Shown one piece after another: positions 36,302 to 45,879 of a stretch of 64,000 nt of DNA. Each line of letters opens with the position of its first letter. Position 1 is the first letter of the stretch. This DNA is from an uncultured Gammaproteobacteria bacterium (lineage in GTDB: Bacteria; Pseudomonadota; Gammaproteobacteria; Steroidobacterales; UBA11654): contig CACDKD010000001.1 of NCBI GenBank assembly GCA_902553145.1, forward strand, positions 1-64,000, given 5' to 3'. The position numbers and the translations under genes were made by a program. Under the pieces are notes generated by a model. That model had not been told where the DNA came from. It worked only from the letters and a program-made list of their open reading frames with translations, and made no database searches.

Positions 36302-39300
36302 TTATGAGGTCTTTTGAGTAAGTCTTAATTTAAGTCTAAGATTATATTTTCCCTCACGCACGTCATTCACAAAGCAAATAAGTGCTGGGACAAAGACAAG
36401 AACGAGATAAGGCACGAAAAGCATTCCAAAAATAAATGTGATCGCGAGTGGCTGAATGAGTCTTGCTTGAAGACTGCCCTCAAAAATTATTGGCGTCAAA
36501 CCAACAATAGTGGTTATTGTGGTTATAAGAACCGGTCTGAATCTCTCCCTAATGGCCTCGTTGATTGCACGAATTAGAATATATCCATCGCTTTGGAATT
36601 CTTTGATTGCTCTTACAAGAATGATCGAGTCATTGACCAATACTCCTGTCAGCCCAAAGAAAGCCAATAAACTAAACATGCTCAGGTTAAAGCCCAAGAC
36701 AAGGTGGCCCAATATGGCTCCAATTAATCCAAATGGAACAACTGCCAATATTAGGAAAGGAGTCGTATAACTCGAGAAAACCCAAGCAAGAATAATAAAT
36801 ATAGAGGCAAATGTAATGATCAGGGCCAATCTCAACCCAGAAAACGCCTCAGCTTGCTCGAGGGCTTTTCCATCATAGACCAATCGAACTCCATAATCTC
36901 TCTCAATAAGAGGCTCGATATCAGTTCTAACAGCCTGTAAGACAATATTGGTTGTTGTAACAGTTGGGTCAACGTCACCAGTAACAGCGACTTGTCTGAC
37001 CCCATCTTTCTTTCTTATTTTAGTAAAACCAAGCCTTTTCTTAAGATTTACCACTTCTGAGAGAACAACGCTTCCTCCATCTGGAGCAGTTAGATAAATG
37101 TCTCTGATTGTCTGATTCTCGGTCTCGCCTGCTGGTAACTTCACCCTAACAATCACTTCTTCTGTGTCTTGGGAAAAACGTTGCGCAACAGAGCCTGAAA
37201 ATGAGTTTCTAACTTGTCTAGCTACTTCTTCTGCAGTGAAACCTATGGCTTCACCTTCTGGCTTAATTTCCAAAAGTATTTCTTCTTTTCCATAAGGCAA
37301 ATCATCTTCCAGTGCTATAAGCCCAGGCAGAACTCTCATTTCATTTCTCAAAGCAAGCGCTGCTTCTTTCATTTGAGAAAGATTGTCTCCAATGACACGG
37401 ATATCAATATCCCTTCCAGGCGGTCCTCCAACGGAGTCCTCAAAAATCACAAAGTTCTCAATACCAGACATTATGCGAGTTTCAGCTTCCCAAGCTTCAA
37501 TGAATTCTCTGTTCCTTATGAGCCTTACATCGCCTGAAACAAGCTCAGCCACGAATGATCCGATGTGCCCGCCTGATACGTCACTAGAAAAGGACCCTTT
37601 TCCTGTGTAACTGACTCCAATGTTACCAACGCCGTAGTTTACGAGACTTCCTTTCTGGCCAGTTAATTTTTCTTCTACAGAATAAAGCGCTCTTCCAATC
37701 TCATTGACCATCTCTTCTGTTCTTTCCTCAGACGTGCCTGGTGAAAAAGAGAAATTCGCAAGTAAAATATCACCTTCAGGAGTATCAAAAAACTCAAAAT
37801 TAACCCTGCCAGTTGATAACAGAGTTAGAGAGACTAGCAACATACAAATTGTGGCTGTAATGGTGAAGCCCTTTTTTGTATAGGTTTTTTCGATAATAGG
37901 AAGAACCCTATCATCTCTAAATCGGTTGAAATATATATCAAATTTTCTCGTTTTATTTTCGCCTTCCGAGACTTTTTTGAGAGACGAGCGAAGATGATGT
38001 GGAAGGATTAAAAAACACTCAATCAGACTTGCTATTATGACGAGCGACAATGTGATTGGAACCGCTGAAATAATGTTTCCAACGTCGTTTTGTATAAGCA
38101 AAATAGGAAGGAATGCAGCCACAGTAGTAAGCATTGCGGCAAGCACGGGCGGAAACATTCTCTGTGCGCCTAGGCGAGCAGCCTCTTTGTAATTCATTCC
38201 TCTTCTATGAAGAGTGGTTGTGTGTTCAGAAACAACAATCGCATCATCGACCACGATCCCAATGCCCATGATCAAAGCAAACATGCTGATCATATCCAGA
38301 GATAAGCCCATTTGACTCATTGCGCCCAGGGCAGCCATGAATGCAACTGGTATTCCAGCAGCAACCCAAATTGCAACTCGCCCATTCAGGAAAACGAATA
38401 ACACCAAAAGAACAAGGATCAATCCTGTCCCTCCATTCGAAAGCAACATGTTAATTCTTTGTCTAACTTGATCGGAGAAAACATCGTAAACAACAATCTC
38501 GAGAGATGCGGGATAAAGGCTAGCAACTTGGGTCATGTATTTCTCGACAGCTTCTTGCGATACGAGAGAGTCTGCGCCTCTGGTCCTGTAGACTTTCAAA
38601 CCAATTGAGGGGCCATCTGAATTTACCCTGTAGTTGGAGTTGACTCTAAATGTTTCATAAACATTTGCGATATCACTGAGATAAACTTTTTCTCCAGAAG
38701 ATTTTGAAACCACCTCAATGTCTCGAAGTTCATTTGGGCTTCTAGCGAGACGATCGCTCCTTATTTGTCTTGATACACCTCCACTGTTTATACTGCCTGA
38801 CGGAAGATCTATGCTTGATGATGAAAGCTCTGATGAGACTTGGCCGAGAGTAAGATCCAATTCTCTGAGGTTGTCCGATGAAATTTCCACCCATATTTCA
38901 CTGTCTCTCACGCCCTGAAACTCGACATTGGCGAGTCCTAAGCTTATGAGATCATCTCGGATTTGTCTGGCATAAAATTTAAGAGTCTTTTCAGAAAATG
39001 GTCCTGAAATATCAATTGCACATACTTCGTCTCTTTGAAGAACCTGAGTAACAATTGGTTTTTCTATGTCCTGAGGGAATGTTGTAATTCTAGAAACAGC
39101 TGACTGAACATCGGTCAAAGCTTTGGTCATGCTCACGCTTTCTTTAAACGATATATACATTTTAGCCCTGCCCTCAAAGGCAGTTGAATTGACTTCTTTG
39201 ACGCCGTTTATAAATCTTACTTCTGGCTCAACGGCATTGATGATATTGCTCTCAATGTCTTCAGCACTTGCACCCTGCCACTCAACATCAACACTTATAA

Positions 39301-39496
39301 GCTCGAGTCCAAAATCTGGCATAAGCTGTCTTTTGAGCTGCGTGATCCCGAATGCACCATAGAGAATGAGTATGGCCATGAGTAAGTTGGCAGCAACTTT
39401 ATGACGACTAAAGAACGCAATGATTCCCCTATCCGGTTGCATTGTATCCCTCGGATTAATCGGTCTATTTTTTTGGCTGTAATTTTTGAATACCAT
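36302..39496 (-). CDS. RND-family efflux permease
   Basis: This 1064-residue inner-membrane pump subunit has twelve predicted helices and two large periplasmic domains. The proton-relay pair is in GIGIVVDDAIVVSEHT. A first-helix start (KVAANLLMAILILYGAFGI), PVAFMAALGAM and the closing LVLVFVPALICFVNDV fit the AcrB/HAE superfamily. It is coupled to the adaptor gene by a TAATG overlap. No TolC-like outer-membrane gene is in the window. The substrate is unknown; the sequence type resembles the HAE2/uncharacterised RND pumps of marine gammaproteobacteria. Confidence 0.94.
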   Translation of the reverse strand: MVFKNYSQKNRPINPRDTMQPDRGIIAFFSRHKVAANLLMAILILYGAFGITQLKRQLMPDFGLELISVDVEWQGASAEDIESNIINAVEPEVRFINGVKEVNSTAFEGRAKMYISFKESVSMTKALTDVQSAVSRITTFPQDIEKPIVTQVLQRDEVCAIDISGPFSEKTLKFYARQIRDDLISLGLANVEFQGVRDSEIWVEISSDNLRELDLTLGQVSSELSSSSIDLPSGSINSGGVSRQIRSDRLARSPNELRDIEVVSKSSGEKVYLSDIANVYETFRVNSNYRVNSDGPSIGLKVYRTRGADSLVSQEAVEKYMTQVASLYPASLEIVVYDVFSDQVRQRINMLLSNGGTGLILVLLVLFVFLNGRVAIWVAAGIPVAFMAALGAMSQMGLSLDMISMFALIMGIGIVVDDAIVVSEHTTTLHRRGMNYKEAARLGAQRMFPPVLAAMLTTVAAFLPILLIQNDVGNIISAVPITLSLVIIASLIECFLILPHHLRSSLKKVSEGENKTRKFDIYFNRFRDDRVLPIIEKTYTKKGFTITATICMLLVSLTLLSTGRVNFEFFDTPEGDILLANFSFSPGTSEERTEEMVNEIGRALYSVEEKLTGQKGSLVNYGVGNIGVSYTGKGSFSSDVSGGHIGSFVAELVSGDVRLIRNREFIEAWEAETRIMSGIENFVIFEDSVGGPPGRDIDIRVIGDNLSQMKEAALALRNEMRVLPGLIALEDDLPYGKEEILLEIKPEGEAIGFTAEEVARQVRNSFSGSVAQRFSQDTEEVIVRVKLPAGETENQTIRDIYLTAPDGGSVVLSEVVNLKKRLGFTKIRKKDGVRQVAVTGDVDPTVTTTNIVLQAVRTDIEPLIERDYGVRLVYDGKALEQAEAFSGLRLALIITFASIFIILAWVFSSYTTPFLILAVVPFGLIGAILGHLVLGFNLSMFSLLAFFGLTGVLVNDSIILVRAIKEFQSDGYILIRAINEAIRERFRPVLITTITTIVGLTPIIFEGSLQARLIQPLAITFIFGMLFVPYLVLVFVPALICFVNDVREGKYNLRLKLRLTQKTS

Positions 39497-40638
39497 TAGA
39501 GAATATCCACTTTAACGCCTTCACCGGCTTCTCTGAGTTGGTTTGTCACAATCAAGTCGCCATTTTGAACCATCAGTTCCTCTATCGGCTTAATTAGAAC
39601 ATTGGATTGATCATATCCAGAAATCGCTATTCCAACTTTCTTCAACCTTTGATCTTTAACAATGTATATATATTCGTCATTGAAAACAGCCGTCTCTGGA
39701 ATCCTAATGACTGATACATATTTTTTATCTGGCATTCTCAAGCGAACGAATGCTCCGGGCCTAAGTGGCGTTTCCTGCTCTTTATCCATTTCAATAGTTG
39801 CAAATATATTCACTCCGCCTGTGTTGGATGTGATTTCAGCACCCACTCTGGAAATCGAGGCATCAAAAATTAAATCTTTCTGCCCTACTGTCCACCTGAC
39901 CTCTATGGCTCTTCCCAAAATTTCATTTTCATCTTCAAGCAATCTCCCATATTGCGACTTGGAAATCGAAAATCGAACTTCCATGTTTTTAATGTCGATG
40001 ATCTCTCCGATTTTGTCATTGAAGGTGCTGACTTGTTTTCCGAGTGTTGCCTGCACATCATTTATGACGCCATCAAATGGGGCAAATAACTCGGTGTCCC
40101 TTAAATCTTTTTCTGATTCAGATAAAACAAGCTCTTGTTGTGTCTTTTCCAATAGAGCATTGTCTCTAAATTGCTCAGAGATTGATCCTTGTTTGAACAG
40201 TTCATCTGCTCTCTCGAAGTCTCTAGTCATAACATCGAGTTTGGCAGTTTCTTCTGTGACAGAATTTCTATATTCGAAGTCATCAATTCTGAGAAGCAAC
40301 TCGCCTTTTTTTACAACCGCTCCTTCTTTAAAGTTGTCTCCAACTTTAATTACCTGACCGCCAACGAGGGCTCTGAGCTCGCTCCTCCTTGAGGTAATAA
40401 CTTCACCAAAAAGAGCTACTGTGGGTTGAATGTCGCCATATTGAGCCTCGATCACTGAAACAGGCCACGATTTTTCTTCAATCACAAGAATCTCTGGCTC
40501 TTCTTTTGTGGCCCTTAAGAATGATATAACTAAGAATGTACCCACCAGTAAAAGTACTATGGGATTTACCCTTTTTATTCTATTTATATATTCTTTCATG
40601 AGTCGACTCAGGGATGGGATTCGTTGTTGCATACCCAT
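39496..40638 (-). CDS. RND efflux periplasmic adaptor (HlyD/MFP family)
   Basis: This 380-residue membrane fusion protein has one N-terminal helix (NPIVLLLVGTFLVISFL) and a lipoyl half (LVGGQVIKVGDNFKEGAVVKK). A short coiled-coil hairpin spans about 125-175, followed by the second lipoyl half (LFAPFDGVINDVQATLGKQV) and a beta-barrel (ALRP-like TPLRPGAFVRLRMP). It would bridge the RND permease to an outer-membrane channel. ATG 40638 is the outermost start; MKEYINR further in is another candidate. Confidence 0.92.
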   Translation of the reverse strand: MGMQQRIPSLSRLMKEYINRIKRVNPIVLLLVGTFLVISFLRATKEEPEILVIEEKSWPVSVIEAQYGDIQPTVALFGEVITSRRSELRALVGGQVIKVGDNFKEGAVVKKGELLLRIDDFEYRNSVTEETAKLDVMTRDFERADELFKQGSISEQFRDNALLEKTQQELVLSESEKDLRDTELFAPFDGVINDVQATLGKQVSTFNDKIGEIIDIKNMEVRFSISKSQYGRLLEDENEILGRAIEVRWTVGQKDLIFDASISRVGAEITSNTGGVNIFATIEMDKEQETPLRPGAFVRLRMPDKKYVSVIRIPETAVFNDEYIYIVKDQRLKKVGIAISGYDQSNVLIKPIEELMVQNGDLIVTNQLREAGEGVKVDIL

Positions 40639-40725
40639 CGGATTCTTTTAAGAATTATTCTAATTTTCGAATGCTAATGGAATTAGTGCTTTCAAAGGAT
40701 AGACGTTACAAAAAGTTACATCGAT

Positions 40726-41133
40726 TCATGAAGAAATAATCATGAATTTTGCATGGCACTCAGCAATGACTTTTTGTTTATCTTTTGTTTTCATAACACC
40801 ATACATCATCGCCATTCTTGATTTCGTTTTTAAATGATGCCCTTCGAGCATTACTGTTTCTCCTGTCTGAAGAGAATTTTTATAACGAAGATCGCATTTT
40901 GCAGTCTGTGCTGGCTTGCCCTTCAGAAACAACCAATTCGCCATTACATCATCGAGCAAACTGAAAATGATTCCGCCGTGGGTAGTATCTTGGAAACCTA
41001 CATGGGTTTCTGCGGGCGTGAACTCTGCTCTACAGATGTCATTGTCATCGATGATAAAATTTGTTTTTAATCCAATTGGGTTTTCTGGACCACAAACAAA
41101 ACAATGGTTTGAATTTAAATCAAGCTCGCTCAT
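40726..41133 (-). CDS. PaaI-like hotdog-fold thioesterase
   Basis: This 135-residue 4HBT-family protein starts with HCFVCGPENPIGLK, typical of one PaaI-like group. THGGIIFSLLDDVMANWL supplies the hotdog helix with its catalytic-type Asp. It would hydrolyse an acyl-CoA. Its ATG overlaps the stop of the MBL gene by 4 bases (ATGA), so the two are translated together. The substrate is unknown. Confidence 0.88.
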   Translation of the reverse strand: MSELDLNSNHCFVCGPENPIGLKTNFIIDDNDICRAEFTPAETHVGFQDTTHGGIIFSLLDDVMANWLFLKGKPAQTAKCDLRYKNSLQTGETVMLEGHHLKTKSRMAMMYGVMKTKDKQKVIAECHAKFMIISS

Positions 41134-42032
41134 ATCAAATCGAATCTTCTAGAATTGTTATTACTTTTTATAAGTCCAGCAGTAGTTCCAGAAAAATGGG
41201 CAGCTAGAACAACGGTATTTGAATCAGTGAGCTTGTCTACAATCTTCACGCGTGTTTCATTTGATAAATTTTTGTCATCACAAAACACTGTGGATACGGA
41301 TGGACAATCAACCTGAATGGGATTGTGAAGAACGTCTCCTGTAAGTATGCCATTCCTGTCTTTCGAATTTATCTCAACACAATAGTGTCCAGGACTATGG
41401 CCAGGCGTTTTTATAAGATTTATTTCCCTGCCTAAGTCTGTTGAATCATCGATGATATTAGCCTGTCCCGATTCGATTATCGGCAATATGCTATCTTGAT
41501 AAACAAGCTTTGTATACTCATCATACGGACTCTTAGATTCTTTTTGCATGCTTGAGAGCTCTTCGCTAGAAAAAAGGTATTTTGCATTTGGAAATGTTGG
41601 AACCCAAACACCATTCTCTAGTCTAGTATTCCAACCCACATGATCAGCATGTAAGTGGGTACACATGACGATATCTATAGACTCCAAGCTTAATCCGAAC
41701 GATTCTAAATTCTGAATGTATTTGCTGTTTCTGTTATTCCAATGACTCAGAATAGACTCATTTTTCTTGTATATTGGACCTTGTCCCACTCTGTGCTTGT
41801 CATTGCCAATGCACGTATCGACTAATATGTTTAGATTTGGCGTTCTGATAAGGAATGAATGCATGCTTAAAAGAATCATTTTGCTCATTGGTTCATAGAA
41901 TGGCTGAATCCAGTCCATATTCTTTTCAAATATTCCTAAGTCTATTTCTGGAAATGCATTTAGCACAGGAAAACGCTCGATACCGTCTATCACTTTATCA
42001 ACAGAGACTTCACCAAAATGCAGGGTCTTCAT
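41130..42032 (-). CDS. MBL-fold metallo-hydrolase
   Basis: This 300-residue beta-lactamase-fold hydrolase has the zinc motif THLHADHVGWN. Later ligands are in KTPGHSPGHYCVEI, ILTGDVLHNP and AAHFSGTTAG. The family includes N-acyl-homoserine lactonases and other hydrolases; the sequence does not settle which. It is coupled with the thioesterase gene downstream, which points to ester or thioester metabolism. Confidence 0.88.
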   Translation of the reverse strand: MKTLHFGEVSVDKVIDGIERFPVLNAFPEIDLGIFEKNMDWIQPFYEPMSKMILLSMHSFLIRTPNLNILVDTCIGNDKHRVGQGPIYKKNESILSHWNNRNSKYIQNLESFGLSLESIDIVMCTHLHADHVGWNTRLENGVWVPTFPNAKYLFSSEELSSMQKESKSPYDEYTKLVYQDSILPIIESGQANIIDDSTDLGREINLIKTPGHSPGHYCVEINSKDRNGILTGDVLHNPIQVDCPSVSTVFCDDKNLSNETRVKIVDKLTDSNTVVLAAHFSGTTAGLIKSNNNSRRFDLI

Positions 42033-42069
42033 ACAAATAGTGTAGTGTAATTATTTAGCAGGCTTAACT

Positions 42070-42663
42070 TTATTTATAAAAAATACTGAAGATTCTTCGA
42101 AACCAATCTTGCCTTCTTTTACAAACAAGACAAAAGATCAAGGCAGCAAATCCAGCGAGTATCCCATCCATGCCAGCTGCATTGGCAAGGGCTTCTACAT
42201 TTTTTCTTACTGGCTGAATCCATGAAATAGATTTGGTAGTTTGGTTCTCAAGATTACTAATGTTTTCTAGCTCAGAATCGATGGATGCCTCAAGTGCTGA
42301 AATACTCTCTTGTAGATTATTAGTTACTGACTGTTCTCTTTGAATGCTGATTGCCGCTGAAGCAATTTGACTTTGTAGATCTTGGATTATCGCTGAATCT
42401 AATTCAGTATCAAGACCTGCCAATCTGCCATTAAGCTGATTAACTAAATTATTGATTGATTCAATATTGGTTCGGCTTTGAGATACTGCTTCAATTGCAC
42501 TCCTCAACTCTGACTGATTAAGAGTAATAACCTCTCTTGATTTATTCAAAGGTTCAATTGAGGCATCCTTTGGTGTGATAAAGGCAAGAAATGTAAAGAT
42601 AGACGCAAACAGAATTACTAAATCTGTAACTTTGGTCAGACTATCTTTGAAAGAATTGAGCAT
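42070..42663 (-). CDS. Coiled-coil membrane protein of unknown function
   Basis: This 197-residue protein starts MLNSFKDSLTKVTDLVILFA. One helix follows at once (LVILFASIFTFLAFI), then about 125 residues of heptad-like coiled coil (ELRSAIEAVSQSRTNIESIN and LDTELDSAIIQDLQSQIASA among others). A second helix (ILAGFAALIFCLVC) and a basic tail end it. The open frame reaches 42699, but that part runs through a terminator stem, so ATG 42663 is the real start. It lies after the terminator of the small membrane-protein gene and may be its partner. No family was recognised. Confidence 0.65.
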   Translation of the reverse strand: MLNSFKDSLTKVTDLVILFASIFTFLAFITPKDASIEPLNKSREVITLNQSELRSAIEAVSQSRTNIESINNLVNQLNGRLAGLDTELDSAIIQDLQSQIASAAISIQREQSVTNNLQESISALEASIDSELENISNLENQTTKSISWIQPVRKNVEALANAAGMDGILAGFAALIFCLVCKRRQDWFRRIFSIFYK

Positions 42664-42681
42664 ATCTCTTATTTGAGAAGA

Positions 42682-42709
42682 AAAAGGGCTCTTTTGCAAG
42701 AGCCCTTTT
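42682..42709 (-). terminator. Rho-independent terminator after the 73-residue membrane-protein gene
   Basis: A 12-bp perfect stem (arms AAAAGGGCTCTT and AAGAGCCCTTTT) with a TTGC loop is followed on the minus strand by a run of Ts (42681-42685 complement). It separates the small membrane-protein gene from the coiled-coil gene and could act in both directions. Confidence 0.88.
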
Positions 42710-42754
42710 CTATTGCTTTTAAAATTTTAAAAACTTAAAAAGCTTGTTTCTCAT

Positions 42755-42976
42755 TTACATACCGCGTGAGCCGTACATTCCTGAGAGAATAGCAAGAACA
42801 ATGATACCTACTACACCGTTTTCACCTAGCGTATTGATCAAATCGATCAAATTGCCAAGTACAGCGCCGACAAATGGTACATCCATACCAAATACTACGC
42901 CTGCAGCAACACCAAGTGCTACTAAAGCGACAGCGATATCAGTTAGTTCTCCTATCCAACCCTTGATTTTATTCAT
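42755..42976 (-). CDS. Small two-helix membrane protein, unknown family
   Basis: This is a 73-residue protein with an amphipathic start (MNKIKGWIGELTD) and two hydrophobic helices (IAVALVALGVAAGVVFG and GVVGIIVLAILSGMY). A glycine-rich link with GNLIDLINTLGENG joins them. A very strong ribosome binding site (GGGGAGGA, 7 bases before ATG) and a strong terminator right after it suggest heavy expression as a stand-alone transcript. It is not a recognised toxin, holin or pilin by sequence. The downstream coiled-coil membrane protein is a possible partner. Confidence 0.7.
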   Translation of the reverse strand: MNKIKGWIGELTDIAVALVALGVAAGVVFGMDVPFVGAVLGNLIDLINTLGENGVVGIIVLAILSGMYGSRGM

Positions 42977-43330
42977 GATAAAATCCTCCCCTAATTAAGG
43001 TTAACTTTAATGTTCCTATATCAAACGACATGTTTAAAAAAGAACATTTTAAATCTAGTCAGATTTGATGATATAGGTCAAAATTTGCATGATATTTGTT
43101 TTTATACAACATATTGGCCTCCTTTTGGATGGGTTTGTATTGCTAGGTTTCAGCCAGTCTTTACAAATGCATCGAGTTTAAAAGAAAAATTTTTATTGTC
43201 TTATGTTATTGATATTAATGACTTTATTATTTTTTTTTTAAAATATTTTCGATTTTAAGGTATCAGGCGATTAATTTGCGTAAATTAGACTGGTTCTAAA
43301 AGGAATATTATTTTTTTTGAGATTATTTTG
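42977..43330. promoter_or_regulatory. AT-rich intergenic region upstream of the small membrane-protein gene
   Basis: These 354 bases hold no convincing gene; an 82-codon plus-strand frame there has no family features. Near the small gene lie an inverted repeat with 7-base arms (AATGTTC 43009-43015, GAACATT 43042-43048) and a second one, AAATCT/AGATTT (43051-43066). These sit where the minus-strand promoter should be and could be operator sites. The rest is T-rich sequence toward the tRNA gene. Confidence 0.35.
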
Positions 43331-43406
<76 letters not shown>

Positions 43407-43451
43407 ACGGTTGGCATATTCTATAGAAAAATAATCATAATTGTGAAGAAT

Positions 43452-43724
43452 TTATTGTGTCGGAGGGATATATTCCTTTGGCTTTTCAGAAGTGCCCTCA
43501 AACAAAAATTTAATCATCTCATTTTGTAGATAAGCCCTTGCTGAGGGGTCAACCATTGATAGCCTGTTTTCATTGATCAGCATGGTTTGATGTTGCAGCC
43601 ACAACTCCCATGCCTCTTTTGAGATATTTAAATGAATTCTTTCGCCCAAGCTTCCTGGATATGGGGGTCTTTCCATCTGTTCCAAGTCTCTCTTGTAATA
43701 TTCACAATAAATTTTTTTAGTCAT
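43452..43724 (-). CDS. yggX: Iron-trafficking / oxidative-damage protection protein YggX
   Basis: This 90-residue protein has the family start MTKKIYCEYYKRDLEQMERP. PYPGSLGERIHLNISKEAW and ENRLSMVDPSARAYL follow. YggX helps protect iron-sulfur enzymes from oxidants and accompanies mutY in many gammaproteobacteria, as here. The open frame extends to 43745, but ATG 43724 gives the family N-terminus. The short gap to mutY (7 bases) implies co-transcription. Confidence 0.94.
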   Translation of the reverse strand: MTKKIYCEYYKRDLEQMERPPYPGSLGERIHLNISKEAWELWLQHQTMLINENRLSMVDPSARAYLQNEMIKFLFEGTSEKPKEYIPPTQ

Positions 43725-43731
43725 TTGTAAA

Positions 43732-44784
43732 TTATAATCGATCAATAATTTTTTTGACTGCTTTTGATGTCGCTATTGAATTCATTTTTTGTGCCTTGAT
43801 GAAGGCCATATTTTTTTTCAATCTCTGAACTTTGGTGTCACTTATATCTATGATTACAGGGTTAATTTGTATATCAATATGGCTTAGAGAATGTGTAAAT
43901 GAATCCAAATCGCTTTGACAATTAAACTTGTTAATACCAGTATTTGACTTTATCCAAGACTCAACTTTTTCATCCGTCTCTAGAGCTGGAAAAGACCATA
44001 ATCCAGGCCAGATGCCTTTCGCATCTCTTTGTTCTAGTAAAAATCTATCTTCGGATCTGATCACTAAAAAATTGTATTCGATTTTCCTTTTTTGCTTTTT
44101 TGCTTTCTTTTGAGGGATCAGATCAACCTTGCCCTCTTTCCTTGCGACACAGCTTTTAACAACAGGACATTGATCACATTGATATTTTTTTGGCAAACAA
44201 ACTGTGGCTCCTAAATCCATAATTGCTTGCGTGTATACATCGTATTCATTATCTGGAGTACAACTTTCTGAGAGTTTCCATATTCTTCTTAATGAATCTG
44301 CTTTAGTTAAATCTCCCTCTATAAAAAAATGCCTTGAAAGGACTCTCTTTACATTGCCATCCATGATTGCTCTGGGTTCGATGTTATTGAGTGAAAGAAT
44401 TGCGCCTGCTGTTGATGGTCCTATACCGGGCAATGCATTTATTTCATCATAATTTCGAGGAAATATTCCCCCGTAATCGTCTTTTATGATCACTGCAGCC
44501 TTGTGAAGATTTCTCGCTCTTGAATAGTAACCAAGACCGGACCAATGTGACATAACTTCTGATTGTTTTGCGTTTGCAAGGTCATTAATTTCAGGGAAAC
44601 TAGAGATAAACTTTGTGAAATATGGAATTACAGTTTTTACTTGTGTTTGTTGCAACATAATTTCTGAGACCCATGTTCTATATGGTGTTTTATTTTTTTG
44701 CCACGGTAGATCTTTTCTTCCGTGCTCACTCCACCACTGAAGAATTGGTTTCGTAAATATCTCTTGGGGATTTTGTTTGGTCAA
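43732..44784 (-). CDS. mutY: A/G-specific adenine DNA glycosylase
   Basis: This 350-residue base-excision enzyme removes adenine opposite 8-oxoguanine. It shows WVSEIMLQQTQVKTVIPYF, the helix-hairpin-helix and aspartate segment LPGIGPSTAGAILS, and MDGNVKRVLSR. The iron-sulfur cluster is CLPKKYQCDQCPVVKSC. The C-terminal NUDIX-like 8-oxoG domain is present from about residue 240. It lies 2 bases after a small membrane-protein gene and precedes yggX. Confidence 0.96.
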   Translation of the reverse strand: MTKQNPQEIFTKPILQWWSEHGRKDLPWQKNKTPYRTWVSEIMLQQTQVKTVIPYFTKFISSFPEINDLANAKQSEVMSHWSGLGYYSRARNLHKAAVIIKDDYGGIFPRNYDEINALPGIGPSTAGAILSLNNIEPRAIMDGNVKRVLSRHFFIEGDLTKADSLRRIWKLSESCTPDNEYDVYTQAIMDLGATVCLPKKYQCDQCPVVKSCVARKEGKVDLIPQKKAKKQKRKIEYNFLVIRSEDRFLLEQRDAKGIWPGLWSFPALETDEKVESWIKSNTGINKFNCQSDLDSFTHSLSHIDIQINPVIIDISDTKVQRLKKNMAFIKAQKMNSIATSKAVKKIIDRL

Positions 44785-44786
44785 TT

Positions 44787-45455
44787 CTAGCCAATGATTT
44801 TTGTGACGCCTATAAATGCCACAATAAAAATCAGGATATAGGTGGCATGAACCCAGATTAGTGTTTTACTCATACCGCCACTGATTTCTGACTCTAAGTC
44901 AGGAGAAGAACCCTCGATCGCGAGCCTTTCGAATGATTGTCCAAGGGGGAAAAAGGCGATTTCAATTCCCAGTATGGTCAAATTTATGAGTCCATATAAA
45001 CCAACCTTTAATGCAACTGAATTTGCCTCATACGGTCCATTTCCCATAAATGAAGATAATGAAATAACAATCAACCCAATACCAAGTGATGCAACAATGA
45101 ATCGGTTAATTTTGGAAAGGTTCTGTCCAAATGGCTTATCAAGATTTGCTGCGCCACCAACATTGATAACCAACCATGCAAAGGTAAAAATCCACATTAA
45201 AGCCAGTGTGATTGTCGAGGGCTCAATGTAACCCAGTGTTGCTGAGAGATGAACTCCAAATGGGAGTGCCATAACCCACATTACTCTAGGGAGAAGCTCA
45301 ATCTTTAATGCCATCTCCAGCATTTGAAACCTTGCCTCAATCCCAAGATTGGGATCGACTGATCTCTTTGAGCAAAGCATCACACCGACGTCTGTTCCGA
45401 GCCAAAACACAAACATACAAATATGAAGAAATTTCCAAATCTCATATTCAGCCAT
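44787..45455 (-). CDS. Multi-helix membrane protein, unknown function
   Basis: This 222-residue protein has about six hydrophobic helices. The N-terminus MAEYEIWKFLHICMFVFWLG, with a helix-buried His, resembles CopD/HemJ-like membrane proteins. Another His-bearing helix starts SKTLIWVHATYILIF. Heme or metal binding is therefore conceivable but unproven. It sits between mutY and a small hypothetical gene with gaps of 2 and 3 bases, so all are probably one operon. Confidence 0.6.
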   Translation of the reverse strand: MAEYEIWKFLHICMFVFWLGTDVGVMLCSKRSVDPNLGIEARFQMLEMALKIELLPRVMWVMALPFGVHLSATLGYIEPSTITLALMWIFTFAWLVINVGGAANLDKPFGQNLSKINRFIVASLGIGLIVISLSSFMGNGPYEANSVALKVGLYGLINLTILGIEIAFFPLGQSFERLAIEGSSPDLESEISGGMSKTLIWVHATYILIFIVAFIGVTKIIG

Positions 45456-45458
45456 GGT

Positions 45459-45734
45459 TTAGTCCCTTTTTACTTCTGGTTCTACGGTCTCGCCATCTAG
45501 TTGCCATGAATAAAGCTCCCCAATGTATTGAGACAATAGAAAACTGATCTCCTCTGACTCACCGTCTGCCTCGAGGGCTTCAAGATTTCTTTGTGCAAGT
45601 TCTATGGCTCTTGCAACCCTATAATCTCTGAAGGCTTGACTTTTCTGCATTGCTTTAGAGATTTCCATTTGATCAAGGAAGTCTTGGGTAATAGCTACAT
45701 TGACTCCAGACCATGAAAGATTAATTTCGCTCAC
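45459..45734 (-). CDS. Small acidic helical protein, unknown function
   Basis: This 91-residue, soluble, mainly helical protein starts MSEINLSWSGVNVAITQDFL and continues with AIELAQRNLEALEADGESEE. It lies 3 bases upstream of the membrane-protein gene. No motif of a known family was recognised. Codon use and operon spacing support it as a real gene. Confidence 0.6.
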   Translation of the reverse strand: MSEINLSWSGVNVAITQDFLDQMEISKAMQKSQAFRDYRVARAIELAQRNLEALEADGESEEISFLLSQYIGELYSWQLDGETVEPEVKRD

Positions 45735-45879
45735 AATTTTTCCCCGTATGCTTTTGATTATCTAGATTATCATTAAATCGAAATATTTTGACAATACTTT
45801 ATCTGGTTACTGTTTTCCCTTTATCGTCTAATTGTTTTCATATATATTCATTTAATAATCTTGTTTTTAGGAGTTGTCA

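Noticed and set aside
39662..40357. 231-codon plus-strand frame opposite the RND adaptor gene
   Set aside because: Its translation is serine-rich, low in family features and fully antisense to a well-conserved gene; a shadow frame.
42664..42699. Longer start for the coiled-coil membrane protein
   Set aside because: The extension is translated through the terminator stem of the upstream gene, so it is not coding.
43010..43258. 82-codon plus-strand frame in the AT-rich gap before tRNA-Phe
   Set aside because: Phenylalanine/isoleucine-rich translation of T-rich DNA, no ribosome binding site, no recognisable family.
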